A stretch of DNA of 33,417 nt, taken from NCBI GenBank assembly GCA_030695305.1, contig JAUYTB010000341.1, positions 1 through 33,417 on the forward strand. Reading direction: 5' to 3'. The position numbers and the translations under genes are program-made. The DNA is from Bacteroidales bacterium (GTDB lineage Bacteria; Bacteroidota; Bacteroidia; Bacteroidales; UBA932). The notes under the pieces were generated by a model. The model was not told where the DNA came from. It saw only the letters and a program-made list of their open reading frames with translations, and did no database searches. Below, piece by piece: positions 18,499 to 28,363 of this stretch (position 1 is its first letter; each line of letters begins with the position of its first letter).

Positions 18499-19095
18499 AT
18501 GAAAAGATTTACACTCATCACGATCCTGATGCTTTTTGTCTCTGTCAGTGGCTTTTCGCAGGCAAAGATAGGCATCAAAGGGGGGTTGAATTTCAACTCC
18601 TATAAGGATGTGACAGAAAATGTAGACAACACCTGGAATAATAGGACCGGATACCATTTCGGGATGACTTTCCAGACAAAAGTTCCGTTTATCGGTTTAG
18701 GACTACAGCCCGAAATTCTCTTTGTTAGAAAAGGGGTTGAAAACATTGATAATCCTGTCAATAATTTTTATTTAGATTATCTGACACTTCCTTTAAATGT
18801 ACAACTCGGTATAGATCTGCTCCTTTTTAGACCCTTTGTTATGGTAAGTCCTTATATTTCATACGCTATCGGTAAAGGAGATATGTTTTCGAATGCTGCC
18901 TGGGACGATATTAACCGATTTGACTACGGCTATGGATTGGGTGTGGGTCTTGACATATGGAAGCTGCAGATTACCGGTAAATATAACTGGGGACTTGGTA
19001 AGTTACAGGGCGCAAAAGCCAGCGATATTAACGGGCAGAATCTAAAAAATGCCAAGTTAGAGGGATTTCAGTTGTCGGTTGCACTAATGTTCTAG
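18499..19095 (+). CDS. Outer membrane beta-barrel protein (porin family)
   Basis: Signal peptide MKRFTLITILMLFVSVSGFSQA; KIGIKGGLNFNSY..., alternating beta strands, terminal LSVALMF. Confidence 0.85.
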   Translation: MKRFTLITILMLFVSVSGFSQAKIGIKGGLNFNSYKDVTENVDNTWNNRTGYHFGMTFQTKVPFIGLGLQPEILFVRKGVENIDNPVNNFYLDYLTLPLNVQLGIDLLLFRPFVMVSPYISYAIGKGDMFSNAAWDDINRFDYGYGLGVGLDIWKLQITGKYNWGLGKLQGAKASDINGQNLKNAKLEGFQLSVALMF

Positions 19096-19102
19096 ACGGG
19101 AG

Positions 19103-19675
19103 ATGACAAAGAGAGTCTGTGTCTACTGCTCCTCAAGCAACATTTTAGAGGATAAATACATTGAGGCCGCCAGAGTTTTTGCAGAGGCGGCCTCTCTGTT
19201 AGGTTATTGTATAGTATGCGGTGGAAGCAGTATGGGACTTATGGGCGTCATAATAGATACAATGCTTAAAAATAAGGCAAGAGTTGAGGGGGCAATACCG
19301 GAGTTTATGGGAGATATGGAGATTCAGCATCCGGAGATCAAAAACCTCACCATTGTGGATACAATGAGTAAAAGAAAAGATTTTCTTCGTGAGAACACAG
19401 ACGCTGTTATTGCATTTCCCGGAGGATTGGGTACCCTGGAAGAGCTGCTGGAGACATATACACTAAAGAGGTTGGGAAAATATGATGGTGCTGTCATAAT
19501 CTTTAATCAGGATGGATACTACAATAAGCTTTTAGAACTTCTGGAGCACTTTGTAGAGAAGCGGTTTCTTAAACCGAACTATAGGGAGAGCCTTATTGTT
19601 GTAAATAGTGTAGAAGAGCTGATGAACACCATAAAGATATCAGGAAGAGAGATTCTAAGGCCGGAACACTATTAG
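19103..19675 (+). CDS. LOG family protein (TIGR00730-type Rossmann fold)
   Basis: VCVYCSSSN, YCIVCGGSSMGLMGVI, MSKRKDFLRENTDAVIAFPGGLGTLEELLETYT (PGGxGTxxE). Confidence 0.94.
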   Translation: MTKRVCVYCSSSNILEDKYIEAARVFAEAASLLGYCIVCGGSSMGLMGVIIDTMLKNKARVEGAIPEFMGDMEIQHPEIKNLTIVDTMSKRKDFLRENTDAVIAFPGGLGTLEELLETYTLKRLGKYDGAVIIFNQDGYYNKLLELLEHFVEKRFLKPNYRESLIVVNSVEELMNTIKISGREILRPEHY

Positions 19676-19691
19676 TTGTTAAAAAAAAAGT

Positions 19692-20666
19692 ATGGAGTTG
19701 AAAATAATCGAGGAGTCTGTTAAGGATGATATAGAGAGAGTTAATGCTCTTATAATAGAGACACTCTCCAGTAAGGTAGAGTTTCTTAATTCAATTAATA
19801 GCTATCTGCTATCCAATAAAGGCAAGCAGCTAAGACCTGTTTTGAGTCTTGTTGCAGCGAGAGCTTGTGGAGAGGTAAGTAAGAAAACGATCTGCTGTGC
19901 AGCTGTCTCCGAGATGATCCATACAGCAACCCTTCTTCATGACGACGTTGCAGACGACTCCTCTGTAAGGAGAGGAGCACCAACAGTACAGACAATGTTC
20001 TCCCCTGCCGCCTCAGTTCTGAGCGGAGACTATTGGCTATCTAAGGCACTATCTCTGCTCACCAGAGAGAACGACCCCAATATTCTCGCTTTTTTTACAA
20101 AAGCGGTAGAAGAACTATCCGAGGGAGAGCTCTTTCAGATGCAAAAGGCCTCATCCCTGGACACAACAGAGAGTGACTACCTCAATATTATCACAAGGAA
20201 AACATCGAGTCTCTTTGTTGCCTCTGTAGCAAGTGCAGTTTACTCTTCCGGTACGTCGGAGAAGATCATCGAGGCCATGGCAGGATATGCATATAATCTG
20301 GGAATAGCGTTTCAGATAAGGGATGATATTTTTGACTATATGCCGGAGCTGAACACCGGAAAGGAGTCCGGAGCAGACATCTGCGAAAAGAAAATTACAC
20401 TACCGCTAATTCTTGCGTTAAGAGGAGCACCGGAGAGTGAAAAATTGGAGATGATTAAAGATATAAAAGAGTCCGACTATAATGACAAGTCAATGGCTGC
20501 CAGGACTATAGAATTTGTTAAGAGATTTTCGGGAACAGATTTGGCACAAAATACCCTAACGGAGTATTGCGATTTTGCAGTAAACTCGCTGGAGATAATA
20601 AAGGAGTCACAATATAAGAGAGATCTTGCCCAAATTGCCAACTATGTTGGAACAAGGGTCTTATAG
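19692..20666 (+). CDS. Polyprenyl synthetase family protein
   Basis: GKQLRPVLSLVAARA, LLHDDVADDSSVRRGAPTV, LGIAFQIRDDIFDYM; two Asp-rich motifs of trans-prenyltransferases. Confidence 0.94.
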   Translation: MELKIIEESVKDDIERVNALIIETLSSKVEFLNSINSYLLSNKGKQLRPVLSLVAARACGEVSKKTICCAAVSEMIHTATLLHDDVADDSSVRRGAPTVQTMFSPAASVLSGDYWLSKALSLLTRENDPNILAFFTKAVEELSEGELFQMQKASSLDTTESDYLNIITRKTSSLFVASVASAVYSSGTSEKIIEAMAGYAYNLGIAFQIRDDIFDYMPELNTGKESGADICEKKITLPLILALRGAPESEKLEMIKDIKESDYNDKSMAARTIEFVKRFSGTDLAQNTLTEYCDFAVNSLEIIKESQYKRDLAQIANYVGTRVL

Positions 20667-20670
20667 TGGG

Positions 20671-21255
20671 CTAAAAGTTTTGAGCTGCACAAATAGAGAG
20701 CTTCTCGTAGAACTCCTCTCCAAAAGCATGAATCAAAGGATTTTTTAGAAAACGGTAAACAGGGATTCCATCTCTTCTCCCTTTGGCGTATGCATCAATA
20801 CAAACATGCCACTCATGAAGATTGAGAGCAACCATACCATTTGACAAGGTTGAGACCCTAATAGGGTAGAGCCAGCATGATATGGGCTTTCTCAAAGTGC
20901 TCTCTCCCTCGTTATGAGCAAACTCAATAGCACAAAAGCAGTTATCATCCTTATCGAAGAGAGTGTATGCGCACTCCTCTCCACCAATCAGCGGGGTAAC
21001 AAGATCGTCGTCAAGATCACGCACAGAGATCCCCTGCTCCTCTATTGTCCGGATACCCTCCGGCCTTAGATACTTTGAGATTTTTGAGTACTCCTTCTCT
21101 ATGAGCGTTCGCTCACCATCTTCCAGGGGAGCTCCGCTGTCGCCAATAATACAACAGGCACCACGGCATCTAGGGATATCACAGAAGAACTTCTCGGTGA
21201 ATATAGAAGATGAGATTAAAAAGTTATCAATCTCAATTATAGTTGGGTTTACCAT
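20671..21255 (-). CDS. DUF3109 family protein
   Basis: Conserved Cys pattern CDIPRCRGACCIIGDSGAPLEDGE, ECAYTLFDKDDNCFCAIE, SCWLYPIR; typical DUF3109. Confidence 0.88.
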   Translation of the reverse strand: MVNPTIIEIDNFLISSSIFTEKFFCDIPRCRGACCIIGDSGAPLEDGERTLIEKEYSKISKYLRPEGIRTIEEQGISVRDLDDDLVTPLIGGEECAYTLFDKDDNCFCAIEFAHNEGESTLRKPISCWLYPIRVSTLSNGMVALNLHEWHVCIDAYAKGRRDGIPVYRFLKNPLIHAFGEEFYEKLSICAAQNF

Positions 21256-21291
21256 ATCTTAAACAACTCTTTAACGGTACTTTTTTAATAA

Positions 21292-21337
21292 TACCGGCAG
21301 TTACTGTGAGTTTAGATATCTGCAGTAACTACCGGTA
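21292..21337. repeat. Inverted repeat with 15-bp arms (one mismatch), no T-run
   Basis: TACCGGCAGTTACTG (21292-21306) / CAGTAACTACCGGTA (21323-21337), in the gap between the M16 stop and the DUF3109 start. Confidence 0.8.
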
Positions 21338-21381
21338 AATTTGATCCAAATTAAAACTGATTGATTAATTCAATTCAGCTG

Positions 21382-24198
21382 TTATTTACTCTCCTGAGCA
21401 ATCCCTTTCATGAACACCTCAAGCTGGTTGTTTTGACTGAAAACACTCTTGATAAAGCTATTAAGTTTTGCAGGAGTTATTGAGTTAAGTGCCGCCTCAT
21501 AGGTAGTGTGCAGATCTTTACCCATCAGATATCTGTTTGTGATAACGCTTAACCAGTAGCCGTTCTCTCTCAGATTTTGGGCATAGTTCTTTGTCATATA
21601 CTCCATAATCTTATTAAAATCGTCTTGCATAACGCCGTTTTCAATTACAATTCCAATCTCTTTATGTGCCCTTGCAAGCAGTCTCTCTTTAAGTGCCACA
21701 TCTGTATCGAAGCCAAATAGGAATGTGAAGCTCTCAAAAGGGTAGTTTGAGATGCTCATGTTAACTCCAACTCCGTATGTACCTTGCTCCTCTTCGCGAA
21801 TTGTTCTTGTAAATACCTGATCAAAAACTTGTTTGGTCATACTTGCCATAATCTGATTCTCTACATTATAAGGAATGTTTCCTGTAAAGATGGTATATAC
21901 AGTTGCTTTAGGTGTCTGCATCTCCCTCTCGAAATGTCTCTTAATGCTACCTTTAACAGGGACAAGACCTACGTTTTTCCAATCCTCTTTTCTCCCTTTG
22001 TTACCCGGAAGTGATGCGATATAGGTCTCAACAAGTGGCTTGAGTGTAGCAGCATCAACATTACCAACAAACGTGAATGTGAAATCTGCTGCATTTGAGA
22101 AACGCTCTTTTGCAAGAGTCATGGCTCTGTCGTAGTCAACCTTCTCAAGCATCTCCATGTTTAGTCTGGCTGCATAAGGGTTGTTATTGTATAGGGCAGA
22201 CTGAAGCGTATCCGAGAATGCAGACATAGGCTCTGCGCTCATATTCTTAAGTTGTGCCTTCATCCTTCCAACCCATGCCTCATATGCATCACTATCTTTT
22301 CTTAGCGACGTAAAGTTAAGATAAACAAGTTGCATAAAGGTCTCAATATCCTTAGGAGCACTGCTGCCGGAGAGCGACTCGCCGGATATGGAAATGGCCG
22401 GACGGATAGATACATTTTTCCCTGCCAAAACCTTTCTAAGGTCTGTTGTGCTAAAGTTTCCAACACCACCTACAGAGGCGAGATCAGAAACAACCTTAGT
22501 GCTTATAATGTCCTTAATATCAAATAGAGAGAACCCTCCGCGGCTTGATGCATTAAAAAGAATCTGATCCTCTTTGAAATCGGTCTTTTTAATAACAACT
22601 GTTGCACCGTTTGAGAGGTTCCACACAACTCCCCCGCTCATTGGTTCGTTTACCTCTGATACAATTTTACCAGGAGCCGGAGCTTTTGAGATAAGGGGCT
22701 CATTGGACACAGTCTCTGCATATGCCTCAACTTCGGAAGCACGGGCATTTTGGAATACATCAAGAACATGCTCTTTAGTTGGGATATCAAGTCCCTCTTT
22801 CTTAGGCATCATAATGGCAACTGCCACATTGTTCTCTGTAGGAAGTGACATTGCAAAAATATTGATCTGCTCAAGCGGAATTGCAGGAACTATCTGCTGC
22901 ATCATCACATACTCCATCTCTATGCCGGGCATAGCGTTTCCTGTAAGGAAGTGATTAAGAATCTGCTGTACAAAATAGTTACTGCTCAGTTTCTCTCTCT
23001 CTTTATATGTCTGCTCCAGGCGGCTGTTGTAATTTGCTTTAGCTCTCTCATACTCAGATGCGGTAAACCCGAATCTTTTTACCCTCTCGGCCTCTTGTAC
23101 AATTGCCTTAAGAGCAGAGTCAAGTTCTCCCTCCCTGGCACCTGCAGATACACCAAAAGCACTCTTGGTGTTAGATACTATAAAATCGCCGTAAGAGGAT
23201 GACGCGCTGGTATATGGTGAATTAGACTTTTGTGCTATCTCAGACAGCCTTGAATTTAGCATACTTGTAACCATAGTGGTCATATAGTCGTAAACAAGAG
23301 AGGCAGCTGTGGGGCGAAGCTCTTTAGGAACAACATCGTGCTTGTAAAAAACCATAACACTGGAAGAGGTAGCTTCCGGGTCGCTTGCCACAGAGATTAG
23401 CGGCTCTTTTGTGTCGGGAACAGGGAACTCCTCACGAGGTGCAGGGTTTTTTGGTTTTGGAATAGCACCAAAAAGTTTGATAATCTGCTTCTCAATGGCC
23501 TCCGGGTCAATATCACCAACTACAATAATCCCTTGCAGATCTGGGCGATACCATTTGTGATAGTAATCTTTTAGCTCCTGATATGTGAAGTTGTCAACAA
23601 CCTCTACAAGACCCCCGGGAAGGCGGTGAGCATATTTGCTCTCCGGCATAATCTCCGGGAGTAATATCTCTATCATTCTCATTTGGGCATTGCTTCTGGT
23701 ACGAAGCTCTTCGCGTATTACTCCCCTCTCTTTGTCTATATCGTCGTGTTCAAGAGAGATGGCAGACGCCCAGTCATGCAGAATAAGCAGACATGAGTCA
23801 ATTATACCCTGCCTCCGTACAGGAACGGCAGAGATATTATAGACTGTTTGATCTACAGCTGTGTAGGCATTAAGGTTTGCACCAAATTTTACACCGATAG
23901 TCTCAAGATAAGATATCACTTTGTTGTCCGGGAAGTTTTTGGTCCCGTTGAATGCCATATGCTCCAAAAAGTGAGCTAACCCCCTCTGGTTCTCCTCCTC
24001 CAGAATTGAGCCTACTTTTTGTGCGATAAAGAACTCTGCCTGACCCTTAGGTTCGCTGTTTTTCATTACAAAATAGGTGAGTCCGTTCTCGAGTTTCCCG
24101 CTTCTTACCTTTGGGTCGAGCGGCATTGGTTGCGGCATCTGCGCTATTGCTCCCAATGAGAGTATAAACGAGGCCGCAATAAGGAATAGTCGTTTCAT
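21382..24198 (-). CDS. M16 family metallopeptidase (insulinase-like), two-domain
   Basis: 938 aa; signal peptide; HFLEHMAFNGTKNFP zinc motif; ERGVIREELRTRSNAQMR; typical Bacteroidetes M16. Confidence 0.95.
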   Translation of the reverse strand: MKRLFLIAASFILSLGAIAQMPQPMPLDPKVRSGKLENGLTYFVMKNSEPKGQAEFFIAQKVGSILEEENQRGLAHFLEHMAFNGTKNFPDNKVISYLETIGVKFGANLNAYTAVDQTVYNISAVPVRRQGIIDSCLLILHDWASAISLEHDDIDKERGVIREELRTRSNAQMRMIEILLPEIMPESKYAHRLPGGLVEVVDNFTYQELKDYYHKWYRPDLQGIIVVGDIDPEAIEKQIIKLFGAIPKPKNPAPREEFPVPDTKEPLISVASDPEATSSSVMVFYKHDVVPKELRPTAASLVYDYMTTMVTSMLNSRLSEIAQKSNSPYTSASSSYGDFIVSNTKSAFGVSAGAREGELDSALKAIVQEAERVKRFGFTASEYERAKANYNSRLEQTYKEREKLSSNYFVQQILNHFLTGNAMPGIEMEYVMMQQIVPAIPLEQINIFAMSLPTENNVAVAIMMPKKEGLDIPTKEHVLDVFQNARASEVEAYAETVSNEPLISKAPAPGKIVSEVNEPMSGGVVWNLSNGATVVIKKTDFKEDQILFNASSRGGFSLFDIKDIISTKVVSDLASVGGVGNFSTTDLRKVLAGKNVSIRPAISISGESLSGSSAPKDIETFMQLVYLNFTSLRKDSDAYEAWVGRMKAQLKNMSAEPMSAFSDTLQSALYNNNPYAARLNMEMLEKVDYDRAMTLAKERFSNAADFTFTFVGNVDAATLKPLVETYIASLPGNKGRKEDWKNVGLVPVKGSIKRHFEREMQTPKATVYTIFTGNIPYNVENQIMASMTKQVFDQVFTRTIREEEQGTYGVGVNMSISNYPFESFTFLFGFDTDVALKERLLARAHKEIGIVIENGVMQDDFNKIMEYMTKNYAQNLRENGYWLSVITNRYLMGKDLHTTYEAALNSITPAKLNSFIKSVFSQNNQLEVFMKGIAQESK

Positions 24199-24247
24199 AA
24201 AATATTACTTGATTTGATTTTTAAGATAGTACAAATATAATTATAAT

Positions 24248-24279
24248 TTTGCATGGTAACTTAGTTTTTTTTATTTTTG
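24248..24279 (+). promoter_or_regulatory. Bacteroidetes-type promoter for the TPR gene at 24336
   Basis: TTTG (24248-24251), 20 bp spacer, TATTTTTG (24272-24279). Confidence 0.65.
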
Positions 24280-24335
24280 CAGATAACCCTAAATCGTAAC
24301 TATAATTTTTTGTTCATTTTTTTAAAATTAGTCAG

Positions 24336-25301
24336 ATGAAAAGAGTCAAGACATTTTTTGCCGTATGTATTATCACAGCATTAACATTTGTTACTGCATA
24401 CGGTCAGGACATGGAAGCAGCCACAGAGTTGTACAATGCCGGAGGCAAAGCCCTAAGCGAAAGCAACTATGTTGCGGCCATAGATTCATTTAACAAAGCG
24501 CTAAAAATGCTTGAAACACTCACCGCAGAAGATCGTGGTGACGATGGAGATGCTTTGATAGTGGAGTGCAAAAACATCATTCCTCAAATACATCTCCGTT
24601 ACGGGAAAGAGCTGGCAACCTCGGGAGAGATAGACAATGCCATTGTTCAGCTTAAAAAAGCAGGCGAAACGGCAAAAAGCTACTCAATGCCGGAGGTGGC
24701 AGATGAGGCAGAAGGTCTCATACCTCAGCTTCTTATGGTTAATGCCACAAATCTTCTAAACGGAGGGAAACTTCCGGAAGCGATAGCCGGATTCAAAAAG
24801 GTTATAGTTGCAGACCCTTCAAACGCTAATGCATATCTCTATATTGGGTTGGCAGAGAGCCGCCTGAATAATGAGGATGCTGCTATTGTTGCTTTTGAAA
24901 AGGCGATAGAGCTTGGCGAAATCACAAACTCTCCAAGACAGATATCAACAATCTATCTAAAGAGATCTGTCGCAGCAACAAGAGATAAGAAGTGGGCAGA
25001 TGTCTTCTCTAACGCTAAAAAAGCCAATGAGTACTCAGAATCTGCAAACGGATTCAAACTTATAGGTCTTGCAGGTGTTCAGCTTAAGAGATATGACGAA
25101 GCTATTGACGCTCTTGAGAGCTATCTTGCAGCAGACCCGGATGCAAAGGATAAAAGCAGTACAATATACAACCTTGCCGTTTCCTATGAGGCAAAGAACA
25201 ATAATGCAAAAGCTTGCGGCTATTACAAGCAGCTGCTTAACGATGCAACATACAAGCAGGTTGCGGAGTTCAAGGTGAAAACAACACTAAAGTGCAACTA
25301 A
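24336..25301 (+). CDS. Tetratricopeptide repeat protein (secreted/periplasmic)
   Basis: Signal peptide MKRVKTFFAVCIITALTFVTAYG; TPR units NAYLYIGLAESRLNNEDAAIVAFEKAIEL and FKLIGLAGVQLKRYDEAIDALESYLAADP. Confidence 0.9.
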   Translation: MKRVKTFFAVCIITALTFVTAYGQDMEAATELYNAGGKALSESNYVAAIDSFNKALKMLETLTAEDRGDDGDALIVECKNIIPQIHLRYGKELATSGEIDNAIVQLKKAGETAKSYSMPEVADEAEGLIPQLLMVNATNLLNGGKLPEAIAGFKKVIVADPSNANAYLYIGLAESRLNNEDAAIVAFEKAIELGEITNSPRQISTIYLKRSVAATRDKKWADVFSNAKKANEYSESANGFKLIGLAGVQLKRYDEAIDALESYLAADPDAKDKSSTIYNLAVSYEAKNNNAKACGYYKQLLNDATYKQVAEFKVKTTLKCN

Positions 25302-27220
25302 GGGAGACAGAGATTTTAGCACCAGCAAAAAACATAGACATCGGCATTGCAGCAATTAACTGTGGTGCCGATGCTCTCTATATTGCAGGACCATCATTCG
25401 GAGCCAGAGAGGCAGCCGGCAACTCAATCGCCGATGTAGAGAGAGTTGCATCTTATGCTCACAAATTTGGAGCGGGAGTCTATATGGTGCTCAATACCAT
25501 TCTATTCGACAATGAGATTGAGAGTGCCGTAAAGATTGCTCATCAGGCGTATGAGGCGGGGTGTGATGCCCTGATAATTCAGGATCTGGGATTGCTTAAA
25601 GCCGGATTACCTCCAATTCCACTCTTTGCATCTACCCAGACAAATGTTCGTACACCGCAGAGGGCAAGGATGCTTGAGTCTCTCGGGTTTAAAAGGGCCA
25701 TTCTTGCAAGGGAGCTCTCTCTTACACAGATTGAGGAGATTGGCAAGAGTACATCAATGGAGCTGGAGACATTTATTCATGGAGCTCTTTGTGTTTCATA
25801 CAGTGGTCAGTGCTACTTAAGCAGCAGGGTCACAGGACGCAGCGGCAACCGGGGGGAGTGTGCTCAGCTGTGTCGCTCAAACTACAATCTTGTAGATGGA
25901 AAGGGGGAGGTGATTGCTGCAAACAGGCCTATACTCTCTCTAAAAGATCTGAACCTTGCCCACTACATTCCACAACTTATGTCAGCAGGCGTTACATCTT
26001 TTAAGATTGAGGGGCGTCTCAAAGGAGAGCCATATATCAAGAATGTGGTTCGTTATTACAGGAGTGTCATGGACAGGATCTTAGAGGGGCAAGATATTAT
26101 GGCAAAGAGGAGTTCATACGGAAAACTATACGGTGGATTTACCCCAAGACCGGAGAGTACCTTTAACAGGGGTTACACAAATCTTTTTATTGAGGGAGAG
26201 CGGGGAGAGTGGAGCAGCGGGGAGAGTGCAGGATTCAAAGGGGAGTATATCGGCGAGATTTTGTCGGTAGGCAAGGATAGGAGAGGGAGTGTAAATTTTA
26301 GATACAAACCGGCAGTGGCTCTCTCTAACGGAGACGGACTCTTTATTATAGCTCCGGATGGCACTCAGACAGGCATACGTGCAAGTGTAGCAGAGGGAGA
26401 TGTTGTCTATACCAACGACAATGTAAAGATCTCTGCCAAGTCTAAAATCTACAGAAACTACAACCACCTTTTTGAGAAGGAGTTGGAGAGCAATATGCCG
26501 GAGAGGATTATAGATGTTGCAGTTACGTTTTGCTGTGAAGAGGGAGTGACTAATCTTACCGCTGTGAGTGAAGATGGCAGAGAGGTAAAGATTGAGTATC
26601 CAAACATATATGAGAATGCCAAAGACCCCGCCCTTGCAAAAGAGGGCATTCTGCGGCAGCTTGAGAAGAGGTCCGGGATATACCGGTTTACTGTAAAAGA
26701 GATTGCTCTTTATCAATCTCTCTTCTACCCTGCCTCTGTGCTTAACGGTATGAGGAGGGAGATCGCCTCACAATTAGACTCACTGCCTGTTGCCAAAAGA
26801 GCAGAGAGAGAAGCCGCGGCAAGAGGTGAGGCACCACGAGGAGAGAGAGTAGCCGCAGATGTGGCAGCGGAGAGAGGCGATGCAGCATCACAAAAATCAG
26901 TAGATGGGCAATCTGCTGATAGGGGGCAGCGGCCTCTTGAGGGTATGGTGGCAGACTACCGGGAGAATATCTCCAACTCACTATCTGCTAAACTCTACAC
27001 CCAATTGGGAGCCTTGAAAATAGAGAAGGCATTTGAGCTTGCTCCACCAGCAGAGGCAGAGTTGATGAGATGCCGCTACTGCATCCGCAAAGAGCTTGAT
27101 ATGTGCCACAAAGAGGGAAGGGGGGGCAGATACAGCGATCCGCTATGGCTTGAGAACGGAGGCAGGAGATTCCGGGTTGAGTTCGATTGTAATAGTTGCG
27201 AAATGGTTATATTTGGGTAA
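25292..27220 (+). CDS. U32 family peptidase, GTG start overlapping the upstream stop
   Basis: LAPAKNIDIGIAAINCGADALYIAG, IHGALCVSYSGQCYLSSRVTGRSGNRGECAQLCR, SFKIEGRLKGEPYIKNVVRYYR; Cys-rich C-terminus. Confidence 0.94.
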   Translation: MQLRETEILAPAKNIDIGIAAINCGADALYIAGPSFGAREAAGNSIADVERVASYAHKFGAGVYMVLNTILFDNEIESAVKIAHQAYEAGCDALIIQDLGLLKAGLPPIPLFASTQTNVRTPQRARMLESLGFKRAILARELSLTQIEEIGKSTSMELETFIHGALCVSYSGQCYLSSRVTGRSGNRGECAQLCRSNYNLVDGKGEVIAANRPILSLKDLNLAHYIPQLMSAGVTSFKIEGRLKGEPYIKNVVRYYRSVMDRILEGQDIMAKRSSYGKLYGGFTPRPESTFNRGYTNLFIEGERGEWSSGESAGFKGEYIGEILSVGKDRRGSVNFRYKPAVALSNGDGLFIIAPDGTQTGIRASVAEGDVVYTNDNVKISAKSKIYRNYNHLFEKELESNMPERIIDVAVTFCCEEGVTNLTAVSEDGREVKIEYPNIYENAKDPALAKEGILRQLEKRSGIYRFTVKEIALYQSLFYPASVLNGMRREIASQLDSLPVAKRAEREAAARGEAPRGERVAADVAAERGDAASQKSVDGQSADRGQRPLEGMVADYRENISNSLSAKLYTQLGALKIEKAFELAPPAEAELMRCRYCIRKELDMCHKEGRGGRYSDPLWLENGGRRFRVEFDCNSCEMVIFG

Positions 27221-27231
27221 ATTTTTGAGTT

Positions 27232-28353
27232 ATGCAATTTGCAGAGATAGTAGGACAAAAGAGAATTAAAGAGCAACTGACATCAATGGAGGGGCGGGTG
27301 AGTCATGCAATACTCTTTAGTGAAGAGTCCGGATATGGGGCTCTAGCTATGGCCATTGCGTTTGCTCAGTACCTCTCATGCCCATCATCCTCTGCGGGAG
27401 ACTCCTGCGGGGTCTGCTCTGTTTGCAACAGATTCTCAAAACTTATCCATCCCGACCTGCACTTTGCAATGCCTGTAAACACGACAAAAACGGTTACGGC
27501 AGATAAAAAACCGGTTAGTGACCACTTTATAGCCCAATGGAGAGAGTCGGTATTATCCGATCCATATATCACAGAGCAGCAGTGGTATGATAAGATAGAG
27601 GTCGAAAACAAATCGGGTATGATTGGAGTAAATGAGGCCACCCTTATAGTGAGAAAGTTAAGTCTCAGAGCTTTTGAGGGAGGGCGTAAGTTTATGATTA
27701 TCTGGTTACCCGAGAGGATGAATCAGGAAGCTGCCAACAGACTGCTTAAACTTATTGAGGAGCCGCCTCAGGAGACATTTATATTTTTGGTAAGTGAATC
27801 TCCGGAGAGGATAATCACAACCATCCTCTCCAGGTGTCAGATCTTCTCTCTTCCTCCGGTAGATAAAGATGACCTTGGACGCGAACTTATGCAGGAGTTT
27901 GATATTGACCAAACTGAGGCGCACTTCTGGGCAAGAATATCAGGAGGAAGCATCAGCAGGGCCAGACAACTGATACGGGACTCCGAAATGTCAACTAATT
28001 ATGACAAATCCCTTACTAGCCTTCTTGAGGCATGCGCCTCTAAGGATCTCAAGGGGGTGATTACGTTTTGGGAGGAGATATCTCTCATTGGAAGAGAGAA
28101 CCAGAAGCGTTTTTGTGAATATACACTGGAGTTTCTGCGAAGAGCTCTTATCACAAAAATGGGAGCCTGCGAAATCTCCAATACACCCATCTCCCATCAG
28201 AAGCAGACAGATTACTGGAGTGGGCGTATAAACCCCTCTTTTTACCCCAAGGCGTATGAGCTACTAAACAATGCACTACATGATATTAACCGGAACGTAA
28301 ACCCCCGGTATATATTTGCCGATCTTGGTAACCGCTTTTTTCTATCTTTGTAA
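27232..28353 (+). CDS. holB: DNA polymerase III subunit delta'
   Basis: FAEIVGQKRIKEQL, CGVCSVCNRFSKLIHPDLHF, RMNQEAANRLLKLIEEPPQETFIFLVSESPERIITTILSRCQIFSLPP. Confidence 0.88.
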   Translation: MQFAEIVGQKRIKEQLTSMEGRVSHAILFSEESGYGALAMAIAFAQYLSCPSSSAGDSCGVCSVCNRFSKLIHPDLHFAMPVNTTKTVTADKKPVSDHFIAQWRESVLSDPYITEQQWYDKIEVENKSGMIGVNEATLIVRKLSLRAFEGGRKFMIIWLPERMNQEAANRLLKLIEEPPQETFIFLVSESPERIITTILSRCQIFSLPPVDKDDLGRELMQEFDIDQTEAHFWARISGGSISRARQLIRDSEMSTNYDKSLTSLLEACASKDLKGVITFWEEISLIGRENQKRFCEYTLEFLRRALITKMGACEISNTPISHQKQTDYWSGRINPSFYPKAYELLNNALHDINRNVNPRYIFADLGNRFFLSL

Positions 28354-28363
28354 TTTATAAAAT

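Noticed and set aside
26126-26716. Minus-strand 196-aa ORF antisense to the U32 peptidase
   Set aside because: Overlaps a strongly supported CDS; composition looks like antisense noise.
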